Shown piece after piece: positions 28,504 to 38,060 of a stretch of 64,000 nt of DNA; within the stretch, counting starts at the first letter, position 1; each line of letters starts with the position of its first letter. Position numbers and translations under genes: made by a program. Location: positions 1-64,000 of the forward strand of contig JACIZI010000013.1 in assembly GCA_014359475.1 (NCBI GenBank). The letters run 5' to 3'. The stretch is from Marinobacter sp. GTDB lineage: Bacteria > Pseudomonadota > Gammaproteobacteria > Pseudomonadales > Oleiphilaceae. The notes under the pieces were generated by a model. It worked only from the letters and a program-made list of their open reading frames with translations. It was not told where the DNA came from and did no database searches.

Positions 28504-29700
28504 ATGTTCAGAATGACCCGCTATATCAAAAGCCTGATAAACCCGGCACCGGTACGCCCGGTTCCGAAGCCCTCCGGCCCGGTGGTGATCTGGAACCTGA
28601 TCCGACGCTGCAACCTGACCTGCAAGCACTGCTACTCCATATCCGCCGACGTGGACTTCAAAGGTGAGCTGAACACAGCGGAAGTCTACGCCGTGATGGA
28701 CGACCTGAAAGCCTACGGTGTGCCGGTACTGATCCTTTCCGGTGGCGAACCGCTGATGCGCCCGGACATCTTCGATATATCCCACCGGGCCAAGGCCATG
28801 GGTTTCTATGTGGGCCTGTCCACCAACGGCACCCTGATTACCGACGACAATATCGGCAAGATTACCGAGGTGGGCTATGACTACGTGGGCATCAGCATTG
28901 ACGGCCTGGGAAAGACCCACGACGAGTTCCGCCAGAAGAAAGGGGCCTTTGCTGAGTCCATGAACGCAGTACGCCTGTGCAAGGAAGCCGGCATCAAGGT
29001 GGGGTTGCGCTTCACCCTCACCCAGGACAACTTCCCCGAATTCCCGGACATGCTGACGATGCTGGATGAGCACGATATCGACAAGTTCTACCTGTCGCAT
29101 CTCAACTATTCCGGCCGGGGCGGCCGCAACCGCAAGCGGGATGCCTGGTACGACATGACCCGCCAGGCCATGAACATGCTGTTCGACCACTGTCACCGGG
29201 AGCTGCTCAACGGCATCGAGCGGGAATACGTCACCGGCAACAACGATGCGGACGGTCCCTTCCTGCTGCAGTGGGCCGAGGAGCATTATCCAGATCAGGC
29301 GGAAGCCCTGCGGCAGCGCCTGACCAACTGGGGCGGCAATTCTTCCGGGGTCAATATTTCCAACATCGACAACCTGGGCGAGGTGCACCCGGATACCTTC
29401 TGGTGGGACTACAACCTGGGCAATGTGCGCCAGCGGCCCTTCTCGGAAATCTGGTCCGACACCTCCGACCCGCTGATTGCCGGCTTCCGTCAGACCCCGC
29501 GCCCGGTCAAGGGGCGCTGCGCCGCGTGCCGGTACCTGCCAATCTGCAACGGCAATACCCGGGTGCGGGCCTACAACGTGTCCGGCGATTTCTGGGAGGA
29601 AGATCCCGGCTGTTACCTCACCAACGAAGAAATCGGCGTAGCCGAAGCCCCCAGACGGGTGGCCACGCCAGTCACGGAAATACCGGTCGCCAACCTCTGA
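28504..29700 (+). CDS. nirJ: NirJ, radical SAM heme d1 biosynthesis enzyme
   Basis: A 398-residue radical SAM protein. The cluster motif CNLTCKHC is at about residue 36, followed by ILSGGEPLMRPD. A C-terminal SPASM-like cysteine set (CAACRYLPICNG, then GCYL) could hold a second cluster. NirJ removes propionate side chains from didecarboxysiroheme. The preceding 107-bp spacer has no strong promoter and holds a GAAACACCGAGGGCACAGAGG segment of unknown origin. Confidence 0.95.
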   Translation: MFRMTRYIKSLINPAPVRPVPKPSGPVVIWNLIRRCNLTCKHCYSISADVDFKGELNTAEVYAVMDDLKAYGVPVLILSGGEPLMRPDIFDISHRAKAMGFYVGLSTNGTLITDDNIGKITEVGYDYVGISIDGLGKTHDEFRQKKGAFAESMNAVRLCKEAGIKVGLRFTLTQDNFPEFPDMLTMLDEHDIDKFYLSHLNYSGRGGRNRKRDAWYDMTRQAMNMLFDHCHRELLNGIEREYVTGNNDADGPFLLQWAEEHYPDQAEALRQRLTNWGGNSSGVNISNIDNLGEVHPDTFWWDYNLGNVRQRPFSEIWSDTSDPLIAGFRQTPRPVKGRCAACRYLPICNGNTRVRAYNVSGDFWEEDPGCYLTNEEIGVAEAPRRVATPVTEIPVANL

Positions 29701-29718
29701 CCGGCCGAGGAGCCTGCC

Positions 29719-30576
29719 ATGAACAGCAGCACACGAAAAAAATGCCTGGTGGAATTCCAGCTGGCCGAGCAACCTCTGCGGGTTGGTGAAGTCGCCATTG
29801 TCGGCACTGGCCCGGGCGACCCGGGGCTGCTGACCTTGCGCGCCCTGATGCTGATCCGACAGGCGGATGTGGTGGTCTACGACCGGCTGGTCTCCCCCCA
29901 GATCATGGAACTGGTGGGACCCGGTACCGAGCGCATTCATGTGGGCAAGGCCAGTGGCTGCCATTTTGTACCCCAGGATGAAACCAACGACCTGCTGGTA
30001 AAGCTGGCCATACAGCAACGCCGGGTGGTACGCCTGAAAGGCGGCGACCCTTACATTTTCGGTCGGGGCGGCGAGGAAGCCGAGTTTCTGGTCGACAACG
30101 ATATCGACTTCCAGGTGGTGCCGGGCATCACCTCTGCCGCCGGCTGCGCCTCCTATTGCGGCATTCCCCTTACCCACCGGGACTATGCCCAGAGCGTCAC
30201 CTTCGTCACCGGTCACCGCAAGGCGGATCAGTCGCTGGATCTGAACTGGCAGGCGCTGGCGGCACCGGGCCAGACCCTGGTGTTCTACATGGGCCTGCAC
30301 AATGCCCCCGGCATCAAACGGGAACTGATGGCCCACGGCGTACCCGGTACCTGCCCGGTCGCCCTGGTGGAACGGGGCACCACCCCGATGCAGCACATGA
30401 GTATGACCAGCCTGCTGGAGCTGGAGGCCACCATTGACCGGGAAGATTTCCAGCCACCCACGCTGATTATTGTGGGGGATGTGGTGCGGCTGGCCGACAA
30501 ACTGACCCATCCGGTCGAGGCCGGCTGGGACAGCGCCCTGGTCGCACCGCTGGCCGCCGGTGGTCGAACCGCCTGA
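29719..30576 (+). CDS. nirE: NirE, uroporphyrinogen-III C-methyltransferase
   Basis: A 285-residue SAM-dependent methyltransferase making precorrin-2 for siroheme and heme d1. Motifs: VGTGPGDPGLLTLRAL near residue 28, VYDRLVS, RLKGGDPYIFGRGGEEAEFL near 105, and PGITSAAGCASYCGIPLTHR. It has only the methyltransferase domain, unlike CysG. It sits between nirJ and nirN with short gaps. Confidence 0.95.
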   Translation: MNSSTRKKCLVEFQLAEQPLRVGEVAIVGTGPGDPGLLTLRALMLIRQADVVVYDRLVSPQIMELVGPGTERIHVGKASGCHFVPQDETNDLLVKLAIQQRRVVRLKGGDPYIFGRGGEEAEFLVDNDIDFQVVPGITSAAGCASYCGIPLTHRDYAQSVTFVTGHRKADQSLDLNWQALAAPGQTLVFYMGLHNAPGIKRELMAHGVPGTCPVALVERGTTPMQHMSMTSLLELEATIDREDFQPPTLIIVGDVVRLADKLTHPVEAGWDSALVAPLAAGGRTA

Positions 30577-30616
30577 ACGATCGCAACGAGCATTAACCAG
30601 ACAACCGGAGTTCCCC

Positions 30617-32113
30617 TTGCAAATCAAAGCCCTGCTGGCATCTGCCATGACCGCCATATCGCTGGTTTCCGTCACTGCACAGGCAGAGGAAGCCAATTCT
30701 ACAGAAGCCCTGTATCAGCAACACTGCGCTTCCTGTCACGGTGGTGATCGGCTGGGAGGCATGGGGCCGGCCCTGCTGCCGGAGAATCTCTCACGGCTCC
30801 GCAAGGACGAGGCTCACAAGGTTATCCGCGAGGGCCGCCCAGCCACACAAATGCCCGACTTCGGGAACACGCTCTCGGACAAGGAGGTGAGCGCCCTGGC
30901 GGAATTCATCTACCAGTCGCCGGACACTGCACCTACCTGGAAGCGTGCGGACATAAAACAAAGCCACCGGGTACCCCATCCCCTGGGTTCCCTGCCGGAC
31001 AAACCGGTGTTCGAAGCGGATCCGATGAACCTGTTTCTGGTGGTGGAGCTGGGCGACCATCATGTCACCCTGCTGGATGGCGACCGGATGGAGCCGATCC
31101 ACCGATTCCCCAGCCGCTACGCCCTGCACGGCGGGCCCAAGTACAGCCCGGACGGTCGCTACGTGTACTTCGGCTCCCGGGACGGCTGGATCACCAAGTA
31201 CGACATCTACAACCTGAAAGCCGTGGCGGAGGTCCGCGCCGGCATCAACATGCGCAACATCGCGGTTTCGGCGGATGGCAAGCATGTGCTGGCGGCCAAC
31301 TACCTGCCCCATACGCTGGTTCTGTTTGATGCGGACAATCTGGAACTGATGGAGATCATTCCGGTGGAGAACGACAGCGGCGAAAGCTCACGGGTCAGCG
31401 CCGTTTACGCAGCGCCCCCCAGGAACAGCTTTATTGCCGCCCTCAAGGACATTCCGGAGGCGTGGGAAGTTACCGTAGAGAACGGCGAGGCTCAGGTGCG
31501 ACGCATGGAAACCGATACCTGGCTGGACGATTTCTTTTTTGATCCCGGTTACGAGCACCTGATCGGTGCTGCGCGGGATGGCAAGCATGGTCTGGTGATC
31601 GACCTGGATACCGGCAAGACCGTCTCAGAGCTGCCCCTGCCGGGCATGCCCCACCTGGGTTCGGGCATTACCTGGGAATACCAGGGCCGGCGGGTAATGG
31701 CCACACCTCATTTCCGCATCAACGCGGTCTCCATCATCGACATGGACAACTGGGAAGTCATCAAGACCCTGGAAACCGAGGGGCCGGGCTTTTTCATGCG
31801 CAGCCATGAAAACTCTCCCTATGCCTGGGTGGATGTCTTCTTCGGCCCCAACAAGGACAAGGTTCACGTGATCGACAAACAAACCCTGCAGATCGTCAAA
31901 ACCCTGCAACCGGCGCCGGGCAAGGTGGCTGCCCATGCAGAGTTCGACCGCTACGGGGAAAAACTGCTGCTGAGCGTCTGGGACAAGGAGGGTGCCGTGA
32001 TCGTCTATGACGCAGATACGCTCAAAGAGCTGAAGCGAATCCCGATGAACAAGCCATCCGGCAAATACAATGTCTGGAACAAGACCCACTACGAGGAAGG
32101 CACCAGCCACTGA
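30617..32113 (+). CDS. nirN: NirN, c-type cytochrome and heme d1 maturation enzyme
   Basis: A 498-residue periplasmic NirS paralogue: signal peptide (QIKALLASAMTAISL...QA), cytochrome c domain with CASCHG, then a d1-type propeller with PHLGSGITWEYQGR and FMRSHENSPYAWVD. NirN oxidises dihydro-heme d1 to heme d1. TTG at 30617, six bases after CCGGAG, gives a clean signal peptide; the frame is open to 30560 inside nirE but that extension is not signal-like. Confidence 0.92.
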   Translation: MQIKALLASAMTAISLVSVTAQAEEANSTEALYQQHCASCHGGDRLGGMGPALLPENLSRLRKDEAHKVIREGRPATQMPDFGNTLSDKEVSALAEFIYQSPDTAPTWKRADIKQSHRVPHPLGSLPDKPVFEADPMNLFLVVELGDHHVTLLDGDRMEPIHRFPSRYALHGGPKYSPDGRYVYFGSRDGWITKYDIYNLKAVAEVRAGINMRNIAVSADGKHVLAANYLPHTLVLFDADNLELMEIIPVENDSGESSRVSAVYAAPPRNSFIAALKDIPEAWEVTVENGEAQVRRMETDTWLDDFFFDPGYEHLIGAARDGKHGLVIDLDTGKTVSELPLPGMPHLGSGITWEYQGRRVMATPHFRINAVSIIDMDNWEVIKTLETEGPGFFMRSHENSPYAWVDVFFGPNKDKVHVIDKQTLQIVKTLQPAPGKVAAHAEFDRYGEKLLLSVWDKEGAVIVYDADTLKELKRIPMNKPSGKYNVWNKTHYEEGTSH

Positions 32114-32175
32114 TGCACACCGACTATTCCGGGCCTTCCTGTCAGCGCACTATCCGGGCAATCAATGACGGTAAG

Positions 32176-32187
32176 TGACTAAAGTCA
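32176..32187 (+). promoter_or_regulatory. Crp/Fnr-family-like palindrome before the regulator gene
   Basis: TGACTAAAGTCA has the form TGAC-N4-GTCA, a variant of the FNR-family core. A possible -10, AATACT, lies at 32213-32218, putting the palindrome near -40. It may be an autoregulatory site; nothing beyond the pattern supports it. Confidence 0.45.
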
Positions 32188-32248
32188 TTTAACTGGCATG
32201 CGGAATATATGAAATACTGTACCCACTCAGTGCATCGAGGTATATGCA

Positions 32249-32932
32249 ATGGATCAGGATTTTACTAACCGGCCGGCATCGTCGCCCTGTTTACTTTCCA
32301 GCGGTGAGCCGGACATCCGTACGCCAGCGTCAGCCGGTGCGGACGAGAGTCTGATCAACAGCCTCAGCCGCAGTTTCGGAATACACCTGCGGAAGGACGC
32401 CTCCCGGGAACAACATTTCCTGGCGGACCTGGCCCGGCTGTTCCATAAACGTACCGTGGACGCGGAAACATCTCTGGAACGGCACGAGCACCGCTGGGCC
32501 AACGTCTATCTGATCCAGTACGGTATTCTGAGGCTCTTCCGGGAAGCGCCCACAGGCCGGGTCGCCATTCACCACTTCTTCAGCGAAGGTGACATTGTGT
32601 GGCCGGTATTCGGACGCACCCGCACCCAGCGAAACACCCTGTGCCTGACCTCGGTAACACCCGCCACACTGTGGGTAGCAGACTTCAGCGCCTTCCGGAA
32701 TGCAGTTCGTTCCCGGGGCGAAGGGGCCTGGGCAGGCTTTGCCCTCTCTCTCACCGAGGAACTGGCTGAACTGACCAGTATGCGGGAATTCCGCAAGCAG
32801 ACGATGCCGGCAAAGGAGCGATACCGAATTCTTCTGGAAGAATACCCGGAACTGGTACGCCGGGTGCCGGACAACCAGCTGGCTTCCTGGCTGGGGGTGG
32901 TGCCGGCAACCTTTTCGCGCCTGAAAAAGTAA
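32249..32932 (+). CDS. Crp/Fnr-family transcriptional regulator
   Basis: A 227-residue protein: N-terminal about 55 residues non-conserved, then an effector-binding beta-roll (HRWANVYLIQYGILRLFRE, FFSEGDIVWPVF), a dimerisation helix, and a C-terminal HTH VPDNQLASWLGVVPATFSRL ending at the chain end. It lacks the N-terminal cysteines of FNR, so it is not an iron-sulfur oxygen sensor. The HTH differs from typical DNR/NNR, so a heme-NO DNR role is uncertain. It lies 135 bp after nirN in the same direction and is a fair candidate for nir/nor control. Confidence 0.8.
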   Translation: MDQDFTNRPASSPCLLSSGEPDIRTPASAGADESLINSLSRSFGIHLRKDASREQHFLADLARLFHKRTVDAETSLERHEHRWANVYLIQYGILRLFREAPTGRVAIHHFFSEGDIVWPVFGRTRTQRNTLCLTSVTPATLWVADFSAFRNAVRSRGEGAWAGFALSLTEELAELTSMREFRKQTMPAKERYRILLEEYPELVRRVPDNQLASWLGVVPATFSRLKK

Positions 32933-32940
32933 GGGGAAAC

Positions 32941-32963
32941 GGGCCGGCGGCTTGCCCCGGCCC
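32941..32963. terminator. Hairpin between convergent regulator and wrbA
   Basis: GGGCCGG (32941-32947) pairs with CCGGCCC (32957-32963). No T-run on either side, so termination by this hairpin alone is uncertain. Confidence 0.4.
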
Positions 32964-32971
32964 GGAAGGCA

Positions 32972-33571
32972 TCAACCGTGCAGTTTGGCGGCAATCCCGG
33001 CCACGTGGCGGCCCTGGAAGCGGGCGATGGTCAGTTCCTTCTCGCTCGGCTGCCGTGAGCCGTCACCGCCGGCAATGGTGGACGCACCATAGGGCGTACC
33101 GCCATTCACTTCCGAAATATCAAAGAATTCCGGGATACCGTACCCCAATGGAACCAGAATCATCCCGTGGTGAGCCAGGGTGGTCCAGAAGGACGTGATG
33201 GTGTGCTCCTGCCCCCCTCCGGTGCCGGTTGACACAAACACACTGGCTACCTTGCCATGCAGCTTGCCTTCGGCCCACAGGCCACCGGTCTGATCCAGGA
33301 AGGTGCGCATCTGACCCGCCATGTTGCCGAAGCGGGTCGGGGTGCCGAAGATGATGGCATCATAGCTCGCCAGCTCTTCCGGGGTCGCCACTGGCGCTGC
33401 CTGGTCGTTCTTGCCGCCGGCATTGAGAAAAGCTTCTTCCGCCATGGTCTCTGGCACCCGCTTGATCACAACGTCCACGCCGTCAACACTGCGCGCGCCC
33501 TCGGCCACGGTGTTGGCCATAGTTTCGATGTGGCCGTACATGGAATAATAAAGCACCAAAACCTTTGCCAT
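32972..33571 (-). CDS. wrbA: WrbA-type NAD(P)H:quinone oxidoreductase
   Basis: A 199-residue flavodoxin-fold enzyme reducing quinones by two electrons. FMN-binding pieces: [14 protein letters not shown] at the N-terminus and [20 protein letters not shown] near residue 78, then [13 protein letters not shown]. The ATG at 33571 starts with [10 protein letters not shown], the family norm; the longer frame upstream is non-conserved. It stands alone, convergent with the Crp/Fnr-type gene. Confidence 0.93.
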   Translation of the reverse strand: MAKVLVLYYSMYGHIETMANTVAEGARSVDGVDVVIKRVPETMAEEAFLNAGGKNDQAAPVATPEELASYDAIIFGTPTRFGNMAGQMRTFLDQTGGLWAEGKLHGKVASVFVSTGTGGGQEHTITSFWTTLAHHGMILVPLGYGIPEFFDISEVNGGTPYGASTIAGGDGSRQPSEKELTIARFQGRHVAGIAAKLHG

Positions 33572-33739
33572 AACTGGATTCTCCCTGATGGTGTTAATGA
33601 CGAGAACAGCATAGCCGGAGCCGCCGGAATTCAAAACCGGAAGATTTCCGCCGGATCATTCAGTTTTTCTGAACATGCTTAAAGTGATCTTCATGACAAC
33701 AGATTGCGCACAGGTGTACGCTGGAATAACATATTCACC

Positions 33740-34441
33740 ATGAATGAAGCGGATTTTCCCAACATGAGCAATACCCCTTCGCAGGCCGGAAATCACACGA
33801 ATACCATCCATCACAGGATTGAGGAGTGGCTGAACAGTGCCACCCACGGTCTGGCCGCACTGTTAAGTGTAATAGGTACCGTGGCCCTGATTGTCGGGGC
33901 CACTCAGCAAGCCGATGCCTGGAAGATTGTCAGTTTCAGCATTTTCGGAGCTTCGCTGATTCTGCTGTACATGGCATCCGCCCTTTACCACGGCACACGA
34001 CGACCAGAACTGAAAAGGGTCTTCAAGACCCTCGACCATTGCGCGATTTTCCTGCTGATCGCCGGAACCTACACACCCTTCCTGCTGGTCAACATGCGCG
34101 GCACCGTGGGCTGGACGCTGTTCGCGGTGATCTGGTCGCTGGCCCTGACCGGCGTGGTCCTGAAAGTGATCTTCAAGAACCGCTACAAGCTGGCACGGGT
34201 GGGCATCTACGTCGCCATGGGCTGGCTGATTACCTTTGCTTCCTCAGACCTGGTAGCCAGCCTCAGCGAAACTGCGTTGTACCTGACCATCATTGGCGGG
34301 GTGGTCTACACCGCCGGTGTGGCTTTCTACCTGGCGGACCGCATTCCCTACATGCACGCCATCTGGCACCTGTTCGTCATCGGCGGCAGCGCCTGCCATT
34401 TCAGTGCCATCTATTTCGGCGTTCTGCCCTACACCGCCTGA
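33740..34441 (+). CDS. Hemolysin III family (PAQR-type) membrane protein
   Basis: A 233-residue, seven-TM protein. Family motifs: SATHGLAALLSVIG at TM1, SALYHGTRRPELKRVFKTLDHCAIFLLIAG spanning TM2-3 (quoted region about residues 86-115), and HAIWHLFVIGGSACHF near the C-terminus, holding the conserved metal-type Ser/His/Asp set. Function in bacteria is unclear, possibly lipid-related hydrolase activity. Possible starts are TTG 33704, ATG 33740 or ATG 33764; 33740 is chosen for the GGAATAAC upstream. Confidence 0.85.
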   Translation: MNEADFPNMSNTPSQAGNHTNTIHHRIEEWLNSATHGLAALLSVIGTVALIVGATQQADAWKIVSFSIFGASLILLYMASALYHGTRRPELKRVFKTLDHCAIFLLIAGTYTPFLLVNMRGTVGWTLFAVIWSLALTGVVLKVIFKNRYKLARVGIYVAMGWLITFASSDLVASLSETALYLTIIGGVVYTAGVAFYLADRIPYMHAIWHLFVIGGSACHFSAIYFGVLPYTA

Positions 34442-34491
34442 ATACGCCGGAGCGCCTTGCCAATGCGAGCAGGTGGCCAGTCAGTCCGAGC

Positions 34492-34510
34492 GCCGCTGAT
34501 CATCAGCGGC
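34492..34510. terminator. Perfect 9-bp hairpin between convergent genes
   Basis: GCCGCTGAT (34492-34500) and ATCAGCGGC (34502-34510) flank a single C. Such a tight palindrome may form a cruciform or a larger hairpin with the flanking GAGC/GCTC bases. Lies between the hemolysin III and SirB2-like stops. Confidence 0.4.
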
Positions 34511-34524
34511 CGCCGCTCAGACCA

Positions 34525-34896
34525 TCAGAACGGCTTGGCCATGGCCAGGTGAAAGATGGCCGTCACCTGCACCAGGGCAAGGACCGAGGCAGTGATACGC
34601 ACCGGTTTGGTGGCAGTCTGCTTCATGGCAAACACCCCGGCGATAATGTACCCGAACAACAAAACGATCTTGGCGATCAGCCAGCCCGGCATATCCGAAG
34701 CGTATCCGGCCACGAACAGCAGCGAAATGGCCGCCACCAGCAACACCGTGTCATTGATATGCGGAATGAAACGAAGCGGTGTCTGCCGCCAGCCGGGCCG
34801 ACCCACCATATCCAGCAACAGGCGCAGCGCAAACAGCACCACCGTGAGATAGGCAGTGGTCATGTGAAGGTGCTTGAGAATCAGATAGCTACTCAT
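34525..34896 (-). CDS. SirB2-family small membrane protein
   Basis: A 123-residue protein with four TM segments and the family opening YLILKHLHMTTAYLTVVLF, then RFIPHINDTVLLVAA. SirB2-family proteins are widespread and poorly understood; some contain heme-ligand-like His residues, seen here as KHLHM and PHIND. The ATG at 34896 (MSSYLILK) is chosen over upstream in-frame starts that add a non-conserved segment. Divergent from nnrS across 121 bp. Confidence 0.85.
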   Translation of the reverse strand: MSSYLILKHLHMTTAYLTVVLFALRLLLDMVGRPGWRQTPLRFIPHINDTVLLVAAISLLFVAGYASDMPGWLIAKIVLLFGYIIAGVFAMKQTATKPVRITASVLALVQVTAIFHLAMAKPF

Positions 34897-35017
34897 AGGT
34901 TCGTCCGTCAGGCTCGGGTTTGACGACATTCTACGCAAAGATACCGACTGATGGGTATATTCCCCTCCCCCGCCAGCCTTTAACATATATTCATTATATT
35001 TTTATTGGAGATTGACC

Positions 35018-36196
35018 ATGCCATCCCAGCCCCCTCTGCCCGCAGGGCCTTCAGTCCGACAATTGTTCAGCTACCCGTTCCGGGTGTTTTTCCTGTCACT
35101 GGCAGTAATGGCAATTCTCGCCATCCCCCTGTGGGTTGCCCTGGTCACCGGCCGCATCAGCCTCCCGCTGGCCATGCCTGCGCTGTACTGGCACCAGCAT
35201 GAAATGCTGTTCGGTTTCCTTTCCGCCGGTATCGCGGGCTTCCTGCTCACGGCGGTCTGTGTCTGGACAGGTACCGAGCGCACCCACGGCACCCGGCTGT
35301 TGCTGCTCTGGCTCGTCTGGCTGGCCGGACGTGTCCTGCTGGTCGCCGGAGGCCAGCTTCCCGAGTTTCTGGTGCAGATCGTCAACCTGGCGTTTCTGCC
35401 CCTGGTGATGCTGGATGCCGGCTGGCGCATCCGGCGGGCCCGCCAGCTTCGTCAGATGGTACTACTGGTGGTGCTGGGACTTCTGTGGCTGATGCAGGTG
35501 GGTTTTGTTACCACGCTGGATACCCGATTCAGCCACGGAGCGCTGGTGATGGCTCTCGCCCTGATTGGCATCATCGGCGGACGTATCACACCCGCGTTTT
35601 CTGCCACCTGGCTGCGCCAGCATGGCCTGGACAGCAGTGTTGTGCGGGTGATACCACGCCTCGACATGGCCAGCCTGGCCAGTCTGATTGCGCTGATGGG
35701 TGCGCTGGTAGCGGGAATTGATCTGTTATCCGGCCTGCTGGCATTGCTTGCCGGAGCACTCATCCTGGTGCGCCTGGCCGGCTGGAAAGGCTGGCGTTTC
35801 CGCTCCGAACCCCTGCTCTGGATTCTGCACCTGTCCATTCTCTGGGTGCCGGTTGCCCTGTTCCTGCTGGCCGGCACCCTGCTGGCAGGCTGGCCCTCCA
35901 CCGCCTGGAGTCACGCGGCAGGCACCGGGGCCGTCGGCGGCCTGATCCTGGGGGTCATTGCCAGGGTATCCCTGGGACACACCGGCCGGCCCCTGGTTCT
36001 TCCCGGCGGTATGGTTGCGGCGTTTATCCTCATCCATCTGGCTGCACTGGTGCGGGTGCTGACGGCCCTGGAGATTATCCCCTGGCACCCCGGTGTCGGC
36101 AGCAGCAGCCTGTTCTGGATGCTGGCCTACGGCATTTTCCTGGTCCGCTACGGGAACATTCTGGCCAGTCCCCGGGCTGACCGGAAACCCGGCTGA
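35018..36196 (+). CDS. nnrS: NnrS-family heme-copper membrane protein
   Basis: A 392-residue protein with about twelve TM segments. Family signs: FSYPFRVFFLSL, YWHQHEMLFGFLSAGIAGFLLTAV (about residues 54-77, with HxHE-type ligands) and GGRITPAFSATWLRQ. NnrS lowers nitrosative stress and is commonly under NNR/NsrR control with denitrification genes. The ATG at 35018 with TTGGAG at 35005-35010 is preferred to TTG at 35012. No FNR-type palindrome was found upstream. Confidence 0.92.
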   Translation: MPSQPPLPAGPSVRQLFSYPFRVFFLSLAVMAILAIPLWVALVTGRISLPLAMPALYWHQHEMLFGFLSAGIAGFLLTAVCVWTGTERTHGTRLLLLWLVWLAGRVLLVAGGQLPEFLVQIVNLAFLPLVMLDAGWRIRRARQLRQMVLLVVLGLLWLMQVGFVTTLDTRFSHGALVMALALIGIIGGRITPAFSATWLRQHGLDSSVVRVIPRLDMASLASLIALMGALVAGIDLLSGLLALLAGALILVRLAGWKGWRFRSEPLLWILHLSILWVPVALFLLAGTLLAGWPSTAWSHAAGTGAVGGLILGVIARVSLGHTGRPLVLPGGMVAAFILIHLAALVRVLTALEIIPWHPGVGSSSLFWMLAYGIFLVRYGNILASPRADRKPG

Positions 36197-36244
36197 TTTG
36201 TGCCGGGTATCAACTAAAGGTCAATAGCCAAATGCTGAGAAAGA

Positions 36245-36272
36245 GTTACAGTAGCTGAAATTATTCTGTAAC
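36245..36272. promoter_or_regulatory. Inverted repeat upstream of fabA
   Basis: GTTACAG (36245-36251) and CTGTAAC (36266-36272) form a perfect 7-bp inverted repeat with a 14-bp AT-rich centre, ending 12 bp before the fabA ATG. It could bind a repressor of unsaturated fatty acid synthesis or form an RNA hairpin over the RBS region. It does not match the FadR or FabR consensus known to me. Confidence 0.4.
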
Positions 36273-36284
36273 GGGGATTCCGGC

Positions 36285-36797
36285 ATGATTCACGCTGACC
36301 ACTACAACAAGGATGACCTGATCCGCTGCGGTCACGGCGAACTGTTCAAAGGGGACATGCGATTACCCACCAACGAAATGCTGATGTTCGACCGCATCAC
36401 CCACATCGCCGAAGGGGACGGCCTCTACGGTAAGGGTAGCCTGGTGGCGGAACTGGATATCAACCCCGACCTGTGGTTTTTCGGGGTACATTTCGAGGGT
36501 GACCCGGTGATGCCCGGCTGCCTGGGCCTTGATGCCATGTGGCAGCTGGTCGGATTCTACCTCGCCTGGGGCGGTGGCCAGGGCAAGGGTCGGGCTCTGG
36601 GTGCCGGAGAAGTGAAATTCTTTGGCCAGGTTCTGCCCGAGAACAAGCTGGTTCGCTACCACCTTGATATCAAGCGACTGGTCAGACGCAAACTGACCAT
36701 GGCCATTGCCGATGGTCGCATGGAAGTGGATGGTCGCGAAATCTACACAGCCAGGGACCTGCGGGTCGGGCTGTTCCACTCAACAGACGATTTCTAG
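36285..36797 (+). CDS. fabA: 3-hydroxydecanoyl-ACP dehydratase/isomerase
   Basis: A 170-residue hot-dog enzyme that dehydrates 3-hydroxydecanoyl-ACP and isomerises the trans-2 to the cis-3 product, the branch point of unsaturated fatty acid synthesis. Active-site His lies in [20 protein letters not shown], with the Asp in the same segment. Length matches E. coli FabA. It is followed after 10 bp by fabB, the usual fabAB pair. Confidence 0.97.
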   Translation: MIHADHYNKDDLIRCGHGELFKGDMRLPTNEMLMFDRITHIAEGDGLYGKGSLVAELDINPDLWFFGVHFEGDPVMPGCLGLDAMWQLVGFYLAWGGGQGKGRALGAGEVKFFGQVLPENKLVRYHLDIKRLVRRKLTMAIADGRMEVDGREIYTARDLRVGLFHSTDDF

Positions 36798-36807
36798 GAG
36801 TCATAAC

Positions 36808-38025
36808 ATGCGCCGTGTCGTTGTTACCGGCATGGGGATAGTCTCCAGCCTTGGCACCAATATCCGGGAAGTGACCCGGTCACTGAAAGAGTCCCGCTCC
36901 GGTATAGCTTTCAGCGAGGAAGCGCGGGATAACGGACTGCGCAGTCATATCACCGGGCATATTGACCTGAACCTGTCCGAGCTGATTGACCGCAAGCTCT
37001 GGCGTTTCATGTGCCCGGCTTCCGGCTACACTTACCTGGCCATGCGCGAAGCCATTGAGCAATCCGGCCTGGAAGAAGCAACCATCAAGGCAGACACCAC
37101 CGGCCTGATTTTCGGCACTGGCGGTGCCTCCACGGTGGAATTGATTGACGCCATCGACACCCACCGCAACAAGGGCATCCGTCGGGTAGGCCCGTACCGC
37201 GTACCGCGCACCATGGGCAGCGCCATCAATGCGTCCCTGGCGACAGCTTTCGGCATCCGGGGCGTTAACTACGGCATCACCTCCGCCTGCGCCACCAGTG
37301 CCCACAGCGTCGGGCATGCAGCGGACCTGATCGCCCTGGGTCGCCAGGATGTGATGTTTGCCGGCGGCGGCGAGGACATTCACTGGACCCTGAGCCTGAT
37401 GTTCGATGCCATGGGTGCTCTGTCCACAAAATACAACGACACCCCGGAGAAAGCCTCCCGCACCTATGACTCGGACCGGGACGGTTTCGTTATATCCGGT
37501 GGCGGTGGCGTACTGGTACTCGAGGCGCTGGAACATGCCCAGGCCCGGGGCGCCAACATCATTGCCGAACTGGTGGGCTTTGGTGCCACCTCGGATGGTG
37601 CGGACATGGTCGCCCCCAGCGGTGAAGGTGCGGTGCGCTGCATGCAGCAGGCCATGAAAAACCTGGACCAGCCAATCAGCTACATCAACAGCCATGGTAC
37701 CAGCACACCGGCAGGCGACATCACCGAGCTGAAAGCCATCCGGGACACCTTTGGCGAGCAGATGCCACCGGTGAGCTCCACCAAACCCCTGAGCGGTCAC
37801 GCTCTGGGCGCTGCCGGAGTCCATGAAGCGATCTACAGCCTGATCATGCAGAAAGAAGGCTTTATTGCACCTTCCTGCAATATCGATAACCTGGATCCGG
37901 ATGCCGAAACCTACCCACTGGTACGGGAACGGCAGGATAACGTCGACCTGCCCCTGGTGATGAGCAACAGTTTCGGCTTTGGTGGCACCAACGGTAGCCT
38001 GGTGTTCAGTAAATATCAGGGCTGA
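36808..38025 (+). CDS. fabB: Beta-ketoacyl-ACP synthase I
   Basis: A 405-residue condensing enzyme. Catalytic Cys in [14 protein letters not shown] near residue 163, His residues in [10 protein letters not shown] and [14 protein letters not shown]. The ATG at 36808 follows TAGGAG; the open frame runs further upstream inside fabA but that part is not conserved. It elongates cis-3-decenoyl-ACP, working with FabA. Confidence 0.97.
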   Translation: MRRVVVTGMGIVSSLGTNIREVTRSLKESRSGIAFSEEARDNGLRSHITGHIDLNLSELIDRKLWRFMCPASGYTYLAMREAIEQSGLEEATIKADTTGLIFGTGGASTVELIDAIDTHRNKGIRRVGPYRVPRTMGSAINASLATAFGIRGVNYGITSACATSAHSVGHAADLIALGRQDVMFAGGGEDIHWTLSLMFDAMGALSTKYNDTPEKASRTYDSDRDGFVISGGGGVLVLEALEHAQARGANIIAELVGFGATSDGADMVAPSGEGAVRCMQQAMKNLDQPISYINSHGTSTPAGDITELKAIRDTFGEQMPPVSSTKPLSGHALGAAGVHEAIYSLIMQKEGFIAPSCNIDNLDPDAETYPLVRERQDNVDLPLVMSNSFGFGGTNGSLVFSKYQG

Positions 38026-38028
38026 AGA

Positions 38029-38060
38029 GCGGGGGCGGCAGATTACTGTGCCGCCCCCGC
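38029..38060. terminator. Strong hairpin between fabB and the AraC fragment
   Basis: GCGGGGGCGGCA (38029-38040) pairs perfectly with TGCCGCCCCCGC (38049-38060), loop GATTACTG. The AraC-fragment stop codon (TTA, 38043-38045 on this strand) sits in the loop. No T-run, but a 12-bp GC stem is a plausible bidirectional terminator. Confidence 0.6.

Noticed and set aside
28423-30696. Reverse 757-codon open frame opposite nirJ and nirE
   Set aside because: Long only because of GC-rich codon bias; nirJ and nirE on the plus strand are unambiguous.
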